Source: Lutraria lutraria (lineage: Eukaryota; Mollusca; Bivalvia; Venerida; Mactridae). Taken from it: 64,000 nucleotides of DNA. Under the pieces are notes generated by a model that ran no database searches, was not told the origin of the DNA, and saw only the letters and a list, made by a program, of their open reading frames with translations. Positions 8,395 to 20,768 of this stretch are shown here, piece after piece. The position numbers and the translations under genes were made by a program. Positions within the stretch are counted from its first letter, which is position 1, and every line of letters starts with the position of its first letter. The stretch lies in the NCBI GenBank assembly GCA_964023205.1, contig OZ026847.1, forward strand, positions 1,982,819 through 2,046,818, written 5' to 3'.

Positions 8395-8408
8395 AAAGAA
8401 GGGGATAG

Positions 8409-8723
8409 TGTAACGAATTTGCGTTTATGCTCTATGTATTCACGGTCCATTCGTTACTCCTCCTTTCATCCCATATTTCATTCATTACTCCTTTCATTCG
8501 TTGTCATGTTCATTACTCCTTTCATGTTTACTCTTTTATGCATTGCTCCATCGTATGAAGGAGCACAGGAGCTACTGTAGTCTCCTTTTGGGAGCACTAT
8601 TTGCTATACATACTCTTGTTGTTGTCATCATATCTGAGATACGTATATTCGGTGGAAATAAATAGTCACGTTTTGAGTTATTGTGTGTTGTTCCTCGTTC
8701 TGTAAAATCCTCATTGCGTTTCA
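8409..8723 (+). repeat. LTR 2
   Basis: Same 315 bp and ends as LTR 1, G allele at LTR position 100. Shared by U1 as its 3' LTR and by U2 as its 5' LTR. Confidence 0.92.
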
Positions 8724-8813
8724 TTGGTGGCAGCGGTGGGATTATTTGCACATTATCTAATGAGATAAGCGAATCCTTGATATTTAATAATTGAGTGAAT
8801 TTAATAGAACAGG

Positions 8814-10088
8814 ATGGAGAACACTTGTGAGACATCACATGGAGATTCTATTCCACATAATTCCAATCTTCTAAACCAAGTCATTAATGACTCGGGGATT
8901 GGTCAAACGTTCTTTCCACCAGATTTTGAAAGTGAAGCTACAGTAAGTACGCCATTGTCTCTTGGAATTAATCCAGTGGAGCATGGTGGTACTGAAACGG
9001 CTCCAGCTAAGGCTGTTAGCGTACGGAGTCATACATGGAAATATTTTGTACTTTTCTGGATATTAGTGATACTCCTCGCAGTTATTGTTGAATTTGCCAT
9101 GGACAAATTTAACCACATAAAAGAATTGGCTTGGGATAGAATTGAAGAGTACAGCTTCATGGCTTGGGTAAATATTATCATTCTTGCAGCGTTTTTGCTG
9201 TCTCTTTGTCTGAAGTTGAATATGGATAAAGCAGTGCAGAATACTCATTCTCCAATACCTCAGGACGGCACACCTAACAGTACTGTAAAATTATTGGATC
9301 CTACTCGTAGACGCACGAGTCCCGTCAGTCGCGACTTTCCATGTCGGCGAACATTCAACGGTCATGCATCTGATACTTGGCATGATTTTCGGAGGTATTA
9401 TGATAATCTGGCTTTGCTAAATCGCTTGTCAGTAGAATATAAACGGAGAACACTACTTTGTAGTCTAAGGGGTCAAGCTGAATCGTTTGTTCACGGCTTA
9501 CCGCCGAGTATTCAGAATGATTGGAACTTGCTAATTACAAAACTTGAAGACAGATTTGGAATTGCCAATATGAAGGACAGCTATATCGCGGATGCAAAGC
9601 TTCGTAGAAAGCAGAAAAATGAGTCATTTCGAGAATTTGGCCAAGCTCTCGAAGACTTATTTCGGAAAGCATACCCAGAGAATTCAGAATTTGTACAGGA
9701 GCAGGCGTTTACCACGTTTTTGGATGCAAAGCTTCGTAGAAAGCAGAAAAATGAGTCATTTCGAGAATTTGGCCAAGCTCTCGAAGACTTATTTCGGAAA
9801 GCATACCCAGAGAATTCAGAATTTGTACAGGAGCAGGCGTTTACCACGTTTTTGGATAACTGCAACGAATCGGTAGATTTTCGACTGGCAGTAAAAAGAA
9901 CTAAGCCAAAGACATTGCAGGAGGCTATTACTAATGCCATGCAGGAAGACTGTTTACCATTAACAGAGAGAGAAAGAAGCACACATCTTAAAAACGTGTA
10001 TGGTACAGGTCGTAGAGGCAGGGGCGGTTTTGGGAGAAAGTTTCCGCAAAGACCTCTATCCAATGACTCAGAACAAGATTTAAATTAG
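8814..10088 (+). CDS. gag: Gag (U2, 424 aa)
   Basis: Protein identical to U1 Gag: two predicted membrane helices, capsid region with the 44-residue repeat, Arg/Gly-rich tail. Slippery heptamer at 10079-10085. Confidence 0.87.
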   Translation: MENTCETSHGDSIPHNSNLLNQVINDSGIGQTFFPPDFESEATVSTPLSLGINPVEHGGTETAPAKAVSVRSHTWKYFVLFWILVILLAVIVEFAMDKFNHIKELAWDRIEEYSFMAWVNIIILAAFLLSLCLKLNMDKAVQNTHSPIPQDGTPNSTVKLLDPTRRRTSPVSRDFPCRRTFNGHASDTWHDFRRYYDNLALLNRLSVEYKRRTLLCSLRGQAESFVHGLPPSIQNDWNLLITKLEDRFGIANMKDSYIADAKLRRKQKNESFREFGQALEDLFRKAYPENSEFVQEQAFTTFLDAKLRRKQKNESFREFGQALEDLFRKAYPENSEFVQEQAFTTFLDNCNESVDFRLAVKRTKPKTLQEAITNAMQEDCLPLTERERSTHLKNVYGTGRRGRGGFGRKFPQRPLSNDSEQDLN

Positions 10089-12163
10089 GTACGTCCAACT
10101 CGGCAGGTCGCGAGGAGGATGTTCTTATTGACAAAAGACCTAACCAAACGGAGTTATGTTGTAAATTAAAGAAGGGCATGAAGATTACTAGCACTGTTGG
10201 TGGCCTGCCAGTTTCTTTGAAAGTGGACACAGGCTCAGCATCAACATTTATCACGAGTAAAGTTTTTAAGAAAATTCCATACAAATTACGCCCAGGACAC
10301 GGAAGTTCATTGCAGCCAATGGAACTGTCCTTAATTGTGATGGAGAAACAACATTACTAATGGAGTTCGACGGAGTGGAATTGAACGTTCCCGTAATTGT
10401 TGGCGGGGTTACTGAGAACTTGTTAGGTCATGACTTCTTGCAGCATTTTCAGTGTCCCTTAGATATGGAACATCGGAAGATATACATTGGAAAAGAAGGC
10501 AAAGAAAATACATACTTGAAACCAAGAAGGAGTCGTTTGACTCGAGTAGCTGCTGCAAAGACTATAGCGGTATCCGCTAAGAGTGAATGTCTAATTCCAG
10601 CAAAGTTTAAGGATAAACCATTGAGTGGAGATGGAATTTTAATGGTTCTTGCACGTTGTTTAGTTAATGCAGGACAGTCTATTTTCTATGCAATGCTCTT
10701 AAATCCTGGAATTGAGGATATTAAAATTCCCCAACGGTACTGTGATTGCTCTGTTTGAACATGTGAGACATGGCGAAATCTCTAATTCAGTCTGTCATAT
10801 TCGACAAGGCACGTCAGAAGACATTTTGCCACCACATCTTAATGAAGTATTGCAAAAGAGCTCGGAGAGTCTTGAATCTAAAGATAAGTTCAGGGATTTA
10901 TTGTATCGAAACAGGAGGCATTTGCTGGTCCTGGAGAGATTGGACGTTGCAATTTAGGCAAACATCGTATAGTACTGACTGACGACACTCCAGTGAAAGA
11001 TTCCCCGAGGAGGATTCCGATTTACAAGAGAGATGTCTTGGAGGAGCAAGTCAAGAAGCTGGAGGAGCAAGCTTTAATTGGGAAGTCTGATAGCCCGTAC
11101 TCCGCTCAAATTGTGTTAGTTAAGAAGAAAGATGATACCTGGAGAATGTGTGTAGACTATATAAAAATTGAATGAAAAGACGGTTAAAGATGCTTATCCC
11201 CTCCCTAGGATCGAGGATAACTTGGATTCACTATCTGGAGCATACCCATTTCCACTCTTGATTGTTACATGGCATATCACCAGATTGAACTGGAAGAAAA
11301 CGACAAGATTAAAACAGCTTTTGCTACTCCTACAGGCGGATTATACCACTATGTGACCATGCCATTTGGGTTATGTAATGCGCCTGCGACATTTCAGAGA
11401 ATTGCAGAGAAAGCGCTTGAGGGACTACAGTGGAAAATTGCAGTGTTATATCTGGATGATATCATTGTATTCAGTCATGACTTTGACTCACATATCAGAG
11501 ATCTGGAAGTGGTATTAGACAGAATGATAAATGCTGGACTGAAATTGAAACCATCTAAGTGTAAATTCTTTAGAGAAGAAACCAATTTCCTAGGTCACGT
11601 TATATCCAAGAACGGAGTAAAACCAGATCCAAGTAAAATTGAGGTTGTCAAAAATCTTACACATCCAACTCGTTTGAAAGATTTGCGTGGTTTTCTAGGA
11701 CTCACATCATACTACAGGAAATTTATCGAAAATTATTCAGAAATTGCAAAGCTTTTGTACTTTCTTACTAGGACAAATGTCAATGGATGTGGAATACCGA
11801 GTGTGAAACAGCCTTTTATGAGCTGAAGTAGAAACTCACTTGTGCTCCTATACTTGCTTACATGGAGGTGAGTTTGTCCTTAACTGTGATGCTAGCTCAT
11901 CGTCCATTGGAGCGGTCCTTTCGCAGGAGCAAAATGGCTCCGAAAGGGTGATAGCGTATGCTAGTCGAACATTGAGTGCAACAGAACGCATTTATTGTGT
12001 GACAAAGCTCGAAATGCTTGCAGTGGAATTCTTCACAAAGCATTTTAAGCATTACTTACTCGGAAGACATTTTACAGTGAGGTCAGATCATGGTTCTTTA
12101 CGGTGGTTGAGCCGTTTCAAAGAACCAGATGGTCAGATACAAAGATGGCTGGAACAATTATAA
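10079..12163 (+). pseudogene. Protease-RT-RNase H, frame-broken (U2)
   Basis: Open pieces at 10178-10360 and 10360-10758 (protease), 10712-10957 and 10993-11175 (RT N-terminus), 11168-11356, 11269-11826 (RT with YLDD) and 11840-12163 (RNase H). Breaks as in U1. Leu in place of the U1-private Phe in the RT linker. Confidence 0.87.
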
Positions 12164-13883
12164 GTCAATTCAACTTTGAACTAGTCCACAATCCTGGTAT
12201 TAAGCATAGAAACGCTGACTTTTTGTCAAGAGTTGCCCAAGGTGATCAGACATTATGTAGGCAGTGCAAATTGCCTATTACACATAATCAAGTCAGAGAA
12301 GGAGCTTTATCGGAAGGAGCCACGAAGGAGGCGGTCGACGCAATGATCATAGGATCTTTGTTAGAGGAGCAGTCTGACAATGACGAAGAGGAGCAAGAAG
12401 AGCATGTACCATTACAACACTACAGGAGACACCCACCACGTGTGCGTAGGAAAAGAGGGCGTAAATTAAATAAACCGGAACCAGCTAAACAAAAACTGGA
12501 ACCGAATAATGAATTAACAAGAGAACGATTACAAGAATATCAAGAAGAGTATCAAGATTTAGGTTATATACGAAAATTGAAACTTGACAATGTCAGTAAA
12601 CCAGTGTGGTCAACAATTTCGGATAAGGGTAAAGACGTGAAGTTTTGGGTTTCTAGATGGGATTTATTAGCGATACGCAGTAGTTTGTTATGCATTAAAT
12701 GGGAATGTTCAGAGAAAGACATCAGATGGAGAGTCTGTGTCCCAAAGAAGGTGATACCATTTGTCATGTGGTACATTCATGATGCTCACGTGTCTGGTTA
12801 CATGGGTATCAAGAAATCATTTGACAAAGCAAAACAATGTCCATTTTACTGGAATAGCATGAGTCGCACTGCAGCAAGTTATGTCCGTTCCTGTGAACTG
12901 TGTGGTGAGGCAAATAACCCTCCATGTTCAAAGAGACATTTCTTACAGCCATACACAGTTGGACATCGTTTTGAAAGAATTGCTATGAATATTGCTGGTC
13001 CGTTCCCTAGGTCAGAAAATGGTAATGCCTACATTCTAGTCATAGGTAACTATTTTACTAAATTTGTCGAGATTTTTCCATTGAGTGACATGACCGCCAT
13101 TACTCTAGCAGAATGTGTAGTAAGGGGTTGGATCAAACGATACGGCTGTCCCAGAGAGATACACTCTGATCAGGGACGTCAGTTTGAAAGTGTGATGTTT
13201 CAAGAAGTATGTAAATTATTAGAAATAAGCAAAACTCGGACGACTCCTTTACATGCAAGATCAGATGGTTTTGTAGAACGGATGAATAGAACTATTCAAA
13301 ATATTTTGTCAAAGTTAGTTCAGTCAAACCAAAAGGATTGGGATAAATATTTACGTTTTATTGTGATGGCATGTAACTCCATTCCACAGGAAAGTACTGG
13401 TTTTACGCCATCTCGACTTATGTACGGGGAAGAAATAACTATGCCTATTGATCTATTGTCTGACAATTTCTCAACTCATGAGCAGGAGCCTGAGCAGTTA
13501 ATGACGGAGTATGCGGGTGGTTTACAAAATACATTGAAGGAGCCTTGGTTCAAGAAAATCTAAAGACAGCTTCACTACGCCAAAAGAAACAGTACGATAC
13601 TCGTGTTAAAGCTTTTCACTTTAACAACGGTGATTCAGTATGGAGAAATAAAAAACAAGCAGTACCTGGAATGAAAACAAAAATACAACGTCACTGGACA
13701 GGACCTTGGAAAATAACACAGAAATTGTGTGATGTATTGTTTAGAATTCAGAATGCTCCTAATTTACCTTCTGTTATCATTCATGGGGATAATTTAAAAC
13801 CATATTTTGGCGGAAAGACAGTAAATGTAGAAATTGAGAAAGTTCAACAAAATACACAAGACCCGTCACTCAGTTACATTTAG
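12103..13883 (+). pseudogene. Integrase, frame-broken (U2)
   Basis: Core open 12103-13563, C-terminal piece 13545-13883. Carries the array-wide Tyr and Asn substitutions, plus the private Val365Met nine residues after the second catalytic Asp. Confidence 0.86.
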
Positions 13884-14371
13884 ATCCTGGTGCAGGAAAT
13901 CTACCAGATTACAGTTTTTCCGGAGTAGATCATTTTTTGCGGAATGCCAATGTAGATATAGTGGACACAATTTAAGTGATACTGAATCAAATAACAAACG
14001 TGATAATTTGACTTTATTAAATCGTGTGGTGACGAACAATCTGAGTACAAAAATAGAGTTTGTGTCCTATATCAATGACTGGTTCACCAACGTAATTTTC
14101 AAGCCAAGAACTGGTTGTCATATCAAGAAGAAATCTTGGTCTGCAGCAATATCAGGGAGATATTTTGACTTTCGTATTGAACTAAGTAAGTTCAAGACAA
14201 TGTATTATTGAGAAACATTTATCTGAAGAACAGTTGATCATTACTTACTTGGTAAGATGACTTTCATGCATTATAGGTATGCGACAAATATTTTGATACT
14301 TTCACGTTTTCTTTAGTTTTGGTTATTTTATGTTGTTGGTGTTATATTGAACAGTGGAAGTTCAATGTCAT
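13884..14371 (+). other. 3' region without recognised gene (U2)
   Basis: Same as the U1 region 7907-8394 but with Leu (TTA) restored at the site of the U1 private change. Confidence 0.5.
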
Positions 14372-14385
14372 AAAGAAGGGGATAG

Positions 14386-14700
14386 TGTAACGAATTTGCG
14401 TTTATGCTCTATGTATTCACGGTCCATTCGTTACTCCTCCTTTCATCCCATATTTCATTCATTACTCCTTTCATTCGTTGTCATGTTCATTACTCCTTTC
14501 ATGTTTACTCTTTTATGCATTGCTCCATCGTATGACGGAGCACAGGAGCTACTGTAGTCTCCTTTTGGGAGCACTATTTGCTATACATACTCTTGTTGTT
14601 GTCATCATATCTGAGATACGTATATTCGGTGGAAATAAATAGTCACGTTTTGAGTTATTGTGTGTTGTTCCTCGTTCTGTAAAATCCTCATTGCGTTTCA
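14386..14700 (+). repeat. LTR 3
   Basis: 315 bp, G allele. Private A to C at 14536, in the loop of the TGCTCC/GGAGCA hairpin. Confidence 0.92.
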
Positions 14701-14790
14701 TTGGTGGCAGCGGTGGGATTATTTGCACATTATCTAATGAGATAAGCGAATCCTTGATATTTAATAATTGAGTGAATTTAATAGAACAGG

Positions 14791-16065
14791 ATGGAGAACA
14801 CTTGTGAGACATCACATGGAGATTCTATTCCACATAATTCCAATCTTCTAAACCAAGTCATTAATGACTCGGGGATTGGTCAAACGTTCTTTCCACCAGA
14901 TTTTGAAAGTGAAGCTACAGTAAGTACGCCATTGTCTCTTGGAATTAATCCAGTGGAGCATGGTGGTACTGAAACGGCTCCAGCTAAGGCTGTTAGCGTA
15001 CGGAGTCATACATGGAAATATTTTGTACTTTTCTGGATATTAGTGATACTCCTCGCAGTTATTGTTGAATTTGCCATGGACAAATTTAACCACATAAAAG
15101 AATTGGCTTGGGATAGAATTGAAGAGTACAGCTTCATGGCTTGGGTAAATATTATCATTCTTGCAGCGTTTTTGCTGTCTCTTTGTCTGAAGTTGAATAT
15201 GGATAAAGCAGTGCAGAATACTCATTCTCCAATACCTCAGGACGGCACACCTAACAGTACTGTAAAATTATTGGATCCTACTCGTAGACGCACGAGTCCC
15301 GTCAGTCGCGACTTTCCATGTCGGCGAACATTCAACGGTCATGCATCTGATACTTGGCATGATTTTCGGAGGTATTATGATAATCTGGCTTTGCTAAATC
15401 GCTTGTCAGTAGAATATAAACGGAGAACACTACTTTGTAGTCTAAGGGGTCAAGCTGAATCGTTTGTTCACGGCTTACCGCCGAGTATTCAGAATGATTG
15501 GAACTTGCTAATTACAAAACTTGAAGACAGATTTGGAATTGCCAATATGAAGGACAGCTATATCGCGGATGCAAAGCTTCGTAGAAAGCAGAAAAATGAG
15601 TCATTTCGAGAATTTGGCCAAGCTCTCGAAGACTTATTTCGGAAAGCATACCCAGAGAATTCAGAATTTGTACAGGAGCAGGCGTTTACCACGTTTTTGG
15701 ATGCAAAGCTTCGTAGAAAGCAGAAAAATGAGTCATTTCGAGAATTTGGCCAAGCTCTCGAAGACTTATTTCGGAAAGCATACCCAGAGAATTCAGAATT
15801 TGTACAGGAGCAGGCGTTTACCACGTTTTTGGATAACTGCAACGAATCGGTAGATTTTCGACTGGCAGTAAAAAGAACTAAGCCAAAGACATTGCAGGAG
15901 GCTATTACTAATGCCATGCAGGAAGACTGTTTACCATTAACAGAGAGAGAAAGAAGCACACATCTTAAAAACGTGTATGGTACAGGTCGTAGAGGCAGGG
16001 GCGGTTTTGGGAGAAAGTTTCCGCAAAGACCTCTATCCAATGACTCAGAACAAGATTTAAATTAG
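14791..16065 (+). CDS. gag: Gag (U3, 424 aa)
   Basis: Protein identical to U1 Gag, including the duplicated 44 residues. It sits in a unit whose pol is type B, so the A/B switch lies between about 16065 and 16661. Confidence 0.87.
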   Translation: MENTCETSHGDSIPHNSNLLNQVINDSGIGQTFFPPDFESEATVSTPLSLGINPVEHGGTETAPAKAVSVRSHTWKYFVLFWILVILLAVIVEFAMDKFNHIKELAWDRIEEYSFMAWVNIIILAAFLLSLCLKLNMDKAVQNTHSPIPQDGTPNSTVKLLDPTRRRTSPVSRDFPCRRTFNGHASDTWHDFRRYYDNLALLNRLSVEYKRRTLLCSLRGQAESFVHGLPPSIQNDWNLLITKLEDRFGIANMKDSYIADAKLRRKQKNESFREFGQALEDLFRKAYPENSEFVQEQAFTTFLDAKLRRKQKNESFREFGQALEDLFRKAYPENSEFVQEQAFTTFLDNCNESVDFRLAVKRTKPKTLQEAITNAMQEDCLPLTERERSTHLKNVYGTGRRGRGGFGRKFPQRPLSNDSEQDLN

Positions 16066-18142
16066 GTACGTCCAACTCGGCAGGTCGCGAGGAGGATGTT
16101 CTTATTGACAAAAGACCTAACCAAACGGAGTTATGTTGTAAATTAAAGAAGGGCATGAAGATTACTAGCACTGTTGGTGGCCTGCCAGTTTCTTTGAAAG
16201 TGGACACAGGCTCAGCATCAACATTTATCACGAGTAAAGTTTTTAAGAAAATTCCATACAAATTACGCCCAGGACACGGAAGTTCATTGCAGCCAATGGA
16301 ACTGTCCTTAATTGTGATGGAGAAACAACATTACTAATGGAGTTCGACGGAGTGGAATTGAACGTTCCCGTAATTGTTGGCGGGGTTACTGAGAACTTGT
16401 TAGGTCATGACTTCTTGCAGCATTTTCAGTGTCCCTTAGATATGGAACATCGGAAGATATACATTGGAAAAGAAGGCAAAGAAAATACATACTTGAAACC
16501 AAGAAGGAGTCGTTTGACTCGAGTAGCTGCTGCAAAGACTATAGCGGTATCCGCTAAGAGTGAATGTCTAATTCCAGCAAAGTTTAAGGATAAACCATTG
16601 AGTGGAGATGGAATTTTAATGGTTCTTGCACGTTGTTTAGTTAATGCAGGACAGTCTATTAAGAAATGCAATGCTCTTAAATCCTGGAATTGAGGATATT
16701 AAAATTCCCCAACGGTACTGTGATTGCTCTGTTTGAACATGTGAGACATGGCGAAATCTCTAATTCAGTCTGTCATATTCGACAAGGCACGTCAGAAGAC
16801 ATTTTGCCACCACATCTTAATGAAGTATTGCAAAAGAGCTCGGAGAGTCTTGAATCTAAAGATAAGTTCAGGGATTTATTGTATCGAAAACAGGAGGCAT
16901 TTGCTGGTCCTGGAGAGATTGGACGTTGCAATTTAGGCAAACATCGTATAGTACTGACTGACGACACTCCAGTGAAAGATTCCCCGAGGAGGATTCCGAT
17001 TTACATGAGAGATGTCTTGGAGGAGCAAGTCAAGAAGCTGGAGGAGCAAGCTTTAATTGGGAAGTCTGATAGCCCGTACTCCGCTCAAATTGTGTTAGTT
17101 AAGAAGAAAGATGATACCTGGAGAATGTGTGTAGACTATATAAAAATTGAATGAAAAGACGGTTAAAGATGCTTATCCCCTCCCTAGGATCGAGGATAAC
17201 TTGGATTCACTATCTGGAGCATACCCATTTCCACTCTTGATTGTTACATGGCATATCACCAGATTGAACTGGAAGAAAACGACAAGATTAAAACAGCTTT
17301 TGCTACTCCTACAGGCGGATTATACCACTATGTGACCATGCCATTTGGGTTATGTAATGTGCCTGCGACATTTCAGAGAATTGCAGAGAAAGCGCTTGAG
17401 GGACTACAGTGGAAAATTGCAGTGTTATATCTGGATGATATCATTGTATTCAGTCATGACTTTGACTCACATATCAGAGATCTGGAAGTGGTATTAGACA
17501 GAATGATAAATGCTGGACTGAAATTGAAACCATCTAAGTGTAAATTCTTTAGAGAAGAAACCAATTTCCTAGGTCACGTTATATCCAAGAACGGAGTAAA
17601 ACCAGATCCAAGTAAAATTGAGGTTGTCAAAAATCTTACACATCCAACTCGTTTGAAAGATTTGCGTGGTTTTCTAGGACTCACATCATACTACAGGAAA
17701 TTTATCGAAAATTATTCAGAAATTGCAAAGCTTTTGTACTTTCTTACTAGGACAAATGTCAATGGATGTGGAATACCGAGTGTGAAACAGCCTTTTATGA
17801 GCTGAAGGAGAAACTCACTTGTGCTCCTATACTTGCTTACATGGAGGTGAGTTTGTCCTTAACTGTGATGCTAGCTCATCGTCCATTGGAGCGGTCCTTT
17901 CGCAGGAGCAAAATGGCTCCGAAAGGGTGATAGCGTATGCTAGTCGAACATTGAGTGCAACAGAACGCATTTATTGTGTGACAAAACTCGAAATGCTTGC
18001 AGTGGAATTCTTCACAAAGCATTTTAAGCATTACTTACTCGGAAGACATTTTACAGTGAGGTCAGATCATGGTTCTTTACGGTGGTTGAGCCGTTTCAAA
18101 GAACCAGATGGTCAGATACAAAGATGGCTGGAACAATTATAA
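16056..18142 (+). pseudogene. Protease-RT-RNase H, frame-broken (U3, type B)
   Basis: Pieces: 16155-16337, 16337-16693 (118 codons, cut by the type-B replacement at 16661), 16690-17154 (154 codons, longer than in U1 because the A run is not shortened), 17147-17335, 17248-17805 and 17819-18142. The linker codon that is TAG in type A is GAG here, so one lesion fewer before RNase H. Private Lys to Met at 17005-17007 in the RRIPIYKR block. Confidence 0.87.
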
Positions 18143-19861
18143 GTCAATTCAACTTTGAACTAGTCCACAATCCTGGTATTAAGCATAGAAACGCTGACTT
18201 TTTGTCAAGAGTTGCCCAAGGTGATCAGACATTATGTAGGCAGTGCAAATTGCCTATTACACATAATCAAGTCAGAGAAGGAGCTTTATCGGAAGGAGCC
18301 ACGAAGGAGGCGGTCGACGCAATGATCATAGGATCTTTGTTAGAGGAGCAGTCTGACAATGACGAAGAGGAGCAAGAAGAGCATGTACCATTACAACACT
18401 ACAGGAGACACCCACCACGTGTGCGTAGGAAAAGAGGGCGTAAATTAAATAAACCGGAACCAGCTAAACAAAAACTGGAACCGAATAATGAATTAACAAG
18501 AGAACGATTACAAGAATATCAAGAAGAGTATCAAGATTTAGGTTATATACGAAAATTGAAACTTGACAATGTCAGTAAACCAGTGTGGTCAACAATTTCG
18601 GATAAGGGTAAAGACGTGAAGTTTTGGGTTTCTAGATGGGATTTATTAGCGATACGCAGTAGTTTGTTATGCATTAAATGGGAATGTTCAGAGAAAGACA
18701 TCAGATGGAGAGTCTGTGTCCCAAAGAAGGTGATACCATTTGTCATGTGGTACATTCATGATGCTCACGTGTCTGGTTACATGGGTATCAAGAAATCATT
18801 TGACAAAGAAAACAATGTCCATTTTACTGGAATAGCATGAGTCGCACTGCAGCAAGTTATGTCCGTTCCTGTGAACTGTGTGGTGAGGCAAATAACCCTC
18901 CATGTTCAAAGAGACATTTCTTACAGCCATACACAGTTGGACATCGTTTTGAAAGAATTGCTATGAATATTGCTGGTCCGTTCCCTAGGTCAGAAAATGG
19001 TAATGCCTACATTCTAGTCATAGGTAACTATTTTACTAAATTTGTCGAGATTTTTCCATTGAGTGACATGACCGCCATTACTCTAGCAGAATGTGTAGTA
19101 AGGGGTTGGATCAAACGATACGGCTGTCCCAGAGAGATACACTCTGATCAGGGACGTCAGTTTGAAAGTGTGGTGTTTCAAGAAGTATGTAAATTATTAG
19201 AAATAAGCAAAACTCGGACGACTCCTTTACATGCAAGATCAGATGGTTTTGTAGAACGGATGAATAGAACTATTCAAAATATTTTGTCAAAGTTAGTTCA
19301 GTCAAACCAAAAGGATTGGGATAAATATTTACGTTTTATTGTGATGGCATGTAACTCCATTCCACAGGAAAGTACTGGTTTTACGCCATCTCGACTTATG
19401 TACGGGGAAGAAATAACTATGCCTATTGATCTATTGTCTGACAATTTCTCAACTCATGAGCAGGAGCCTGAGCAGTTAATGACGGAGTATGCGGGTGGTT
19501 TACAAAATACATTGAAGGAGCCTTGGTTCAAGAAAATCTAAAGACAGCTTCACTACGCCAAAAGAAACAGTACGATACTCGTGTTAAAGCTTTTCACTTT
19601 AACAACGGTGATTCAGTATGGAGAAATAAAAAACAAGCAGTACCTGGAATGAAAACAAAAATACAACGTCACTGGACAGGACCTTGGAAAATAACACAGA
19701 AATTGTGTGATGTATTGTTTAGAATTCAGAATGCTCCTAATTTACCTTCTGTTATCATTCATGGGGATAATTTAAAACCATATTTTGGCGGAAAGACAGT
19801 AAATGTAGAAATTGAGAAAGTTCAACAAAATACACAAGACCCGTCACTCAGTTACATTTAG
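18082..19861 (+). pseudogene. Integrase, frame-broken with an extra deletion (U3, type B)
   Basis: A single C is missing at 18808/18809, so the core splits into 18082-18840 (252 codons, ending inside the zinc region) and 18837-19541 (234 codons, with the Asn-Asp-Glu core). C-terminal piece 19523-19861. Confidence 0.86.
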
Positions 19862-20349
19862 ATCCTGGTGCAGGAAATCTACCAGATTACAGTTTTTCCG
19901 GAGTAGATCATTTTTTGCGGAATGCCAATGTAGATATAGTGGACACAATTTAAGTGATACTGAATCAAATAACAAACGTGATAATTTGACTTTATTAAAT
20001 CGTGTGGTGACGAACAATCTGAGTACAAAAATAGAGTTTGTGTCCTATATCAATGACTGGTTCACCAACGTAATTTTCAAGCCAAGAACTGGTTGTCATA
20101 TCAAGAAGAAATCTTGGTCTGCAGCAATATCAGGGAGATATTTTGACTTTCGTATTGAACTAAGTAAGTTCAAGACAATGTATTATTGAGAAACATTTAT
20201 CTGAAGAACAGTTGATCATTACTTACTTGGTAAGATGACTTTCATGCATTATAGGTATGCGACAAATATTTTGATACTTTCACGTTTTCTTTAGTTTTGG
20301 TTATTTTATGTTGTTGGTGTTATATTGAACAGTGGAAGTTCAATGTCAT
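19862..20349 (+). other. 3' region without recognised gene (U3)
   Basis: Equivalent to 7907-8394; nothing further seen. Confidence 0.5.
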
Positions 20350-20363
20350 AAAGAAGGGGATAG

Positions 20364-20678
20364 TGTAACGAATTTGCGTTTATGCTCTATGTATTCACGG
20401 TCCATTCGTTACTCCTCCTTTCATCCCATATTTCATTCATTACTCCTTTCATTCGTTGTCATATTCATTACTCCTTTCATGTTTACTCTTTTATGCATTG
20501 CTCCATCGTATGAAGGAGCACAGGAGCTACTGTAGTCTCCTTTTGGGAGCACTATTTGCTATACATACTCTTGTTGTTGTCATCATATCTGAGATACGTA
20601 TATTCGGTGGAAATAAATAGTCACGTTTTGAGTTATTGTGTGTTGTTCCTCGTTCTGTAAAATCCTCATTGCGTTTCA
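20364..20678 (+). repeat. LTR 4
   Basis: 315 bp, A allele at LTR position 100, following a type-B 3' half. Confidence 0.92.
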
Positions 20679-20768
20679 TTGGTGGCAGCGGTGGGATTAT
20701 TTGCACATTATCTAATGAGATAAGCGAATCCTTGATATTTAATAATTGAGTGAATTTAATAGAACAGG

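Larger units (their letters stand above)
2432..8408 (+). mobile_element. Unit U1, complete, type A
   Basis: LTR plus internal region, 5977 bp. State: LTR G allele, 132-bp gag duplication present, TTCTAT after protease, three A at 4932-4934, RT Ala, TAG at 5852-5854, integrase frame open. Private changes: A to C at 4923 and A to T at 8042. Confidence 0.95.
8409..14385 (+). mobile_element. Unit U2, complete, type A
   Basis: 5977 bp, same haplotype as U1: LTR G allele, gag duplication, three A at 10909-10911, RT Ala, TAG at 11829-11831, open integrase core. Private change: G to A at 13195 (integrase Val365Met). Confidence 0.95.
14386..20363 (+). mobile_element. Unit U3, complete, type B in pol
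   Basis: 5978 bp. The LTR and gag match type A, but from 16661 onward it is type B: AAGAAAT in place of TTCTAT (16661-16667), four A at 16887-16890, RT Val (T at 17360), GAG and no TAG at 17808-17810, AAA in RNase H, 1-bp deletion at 18808/18809. Private changes: A to C at 14536 (LTR) and A to T at 17006 (Lys to Met). Confidence 0.95.
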
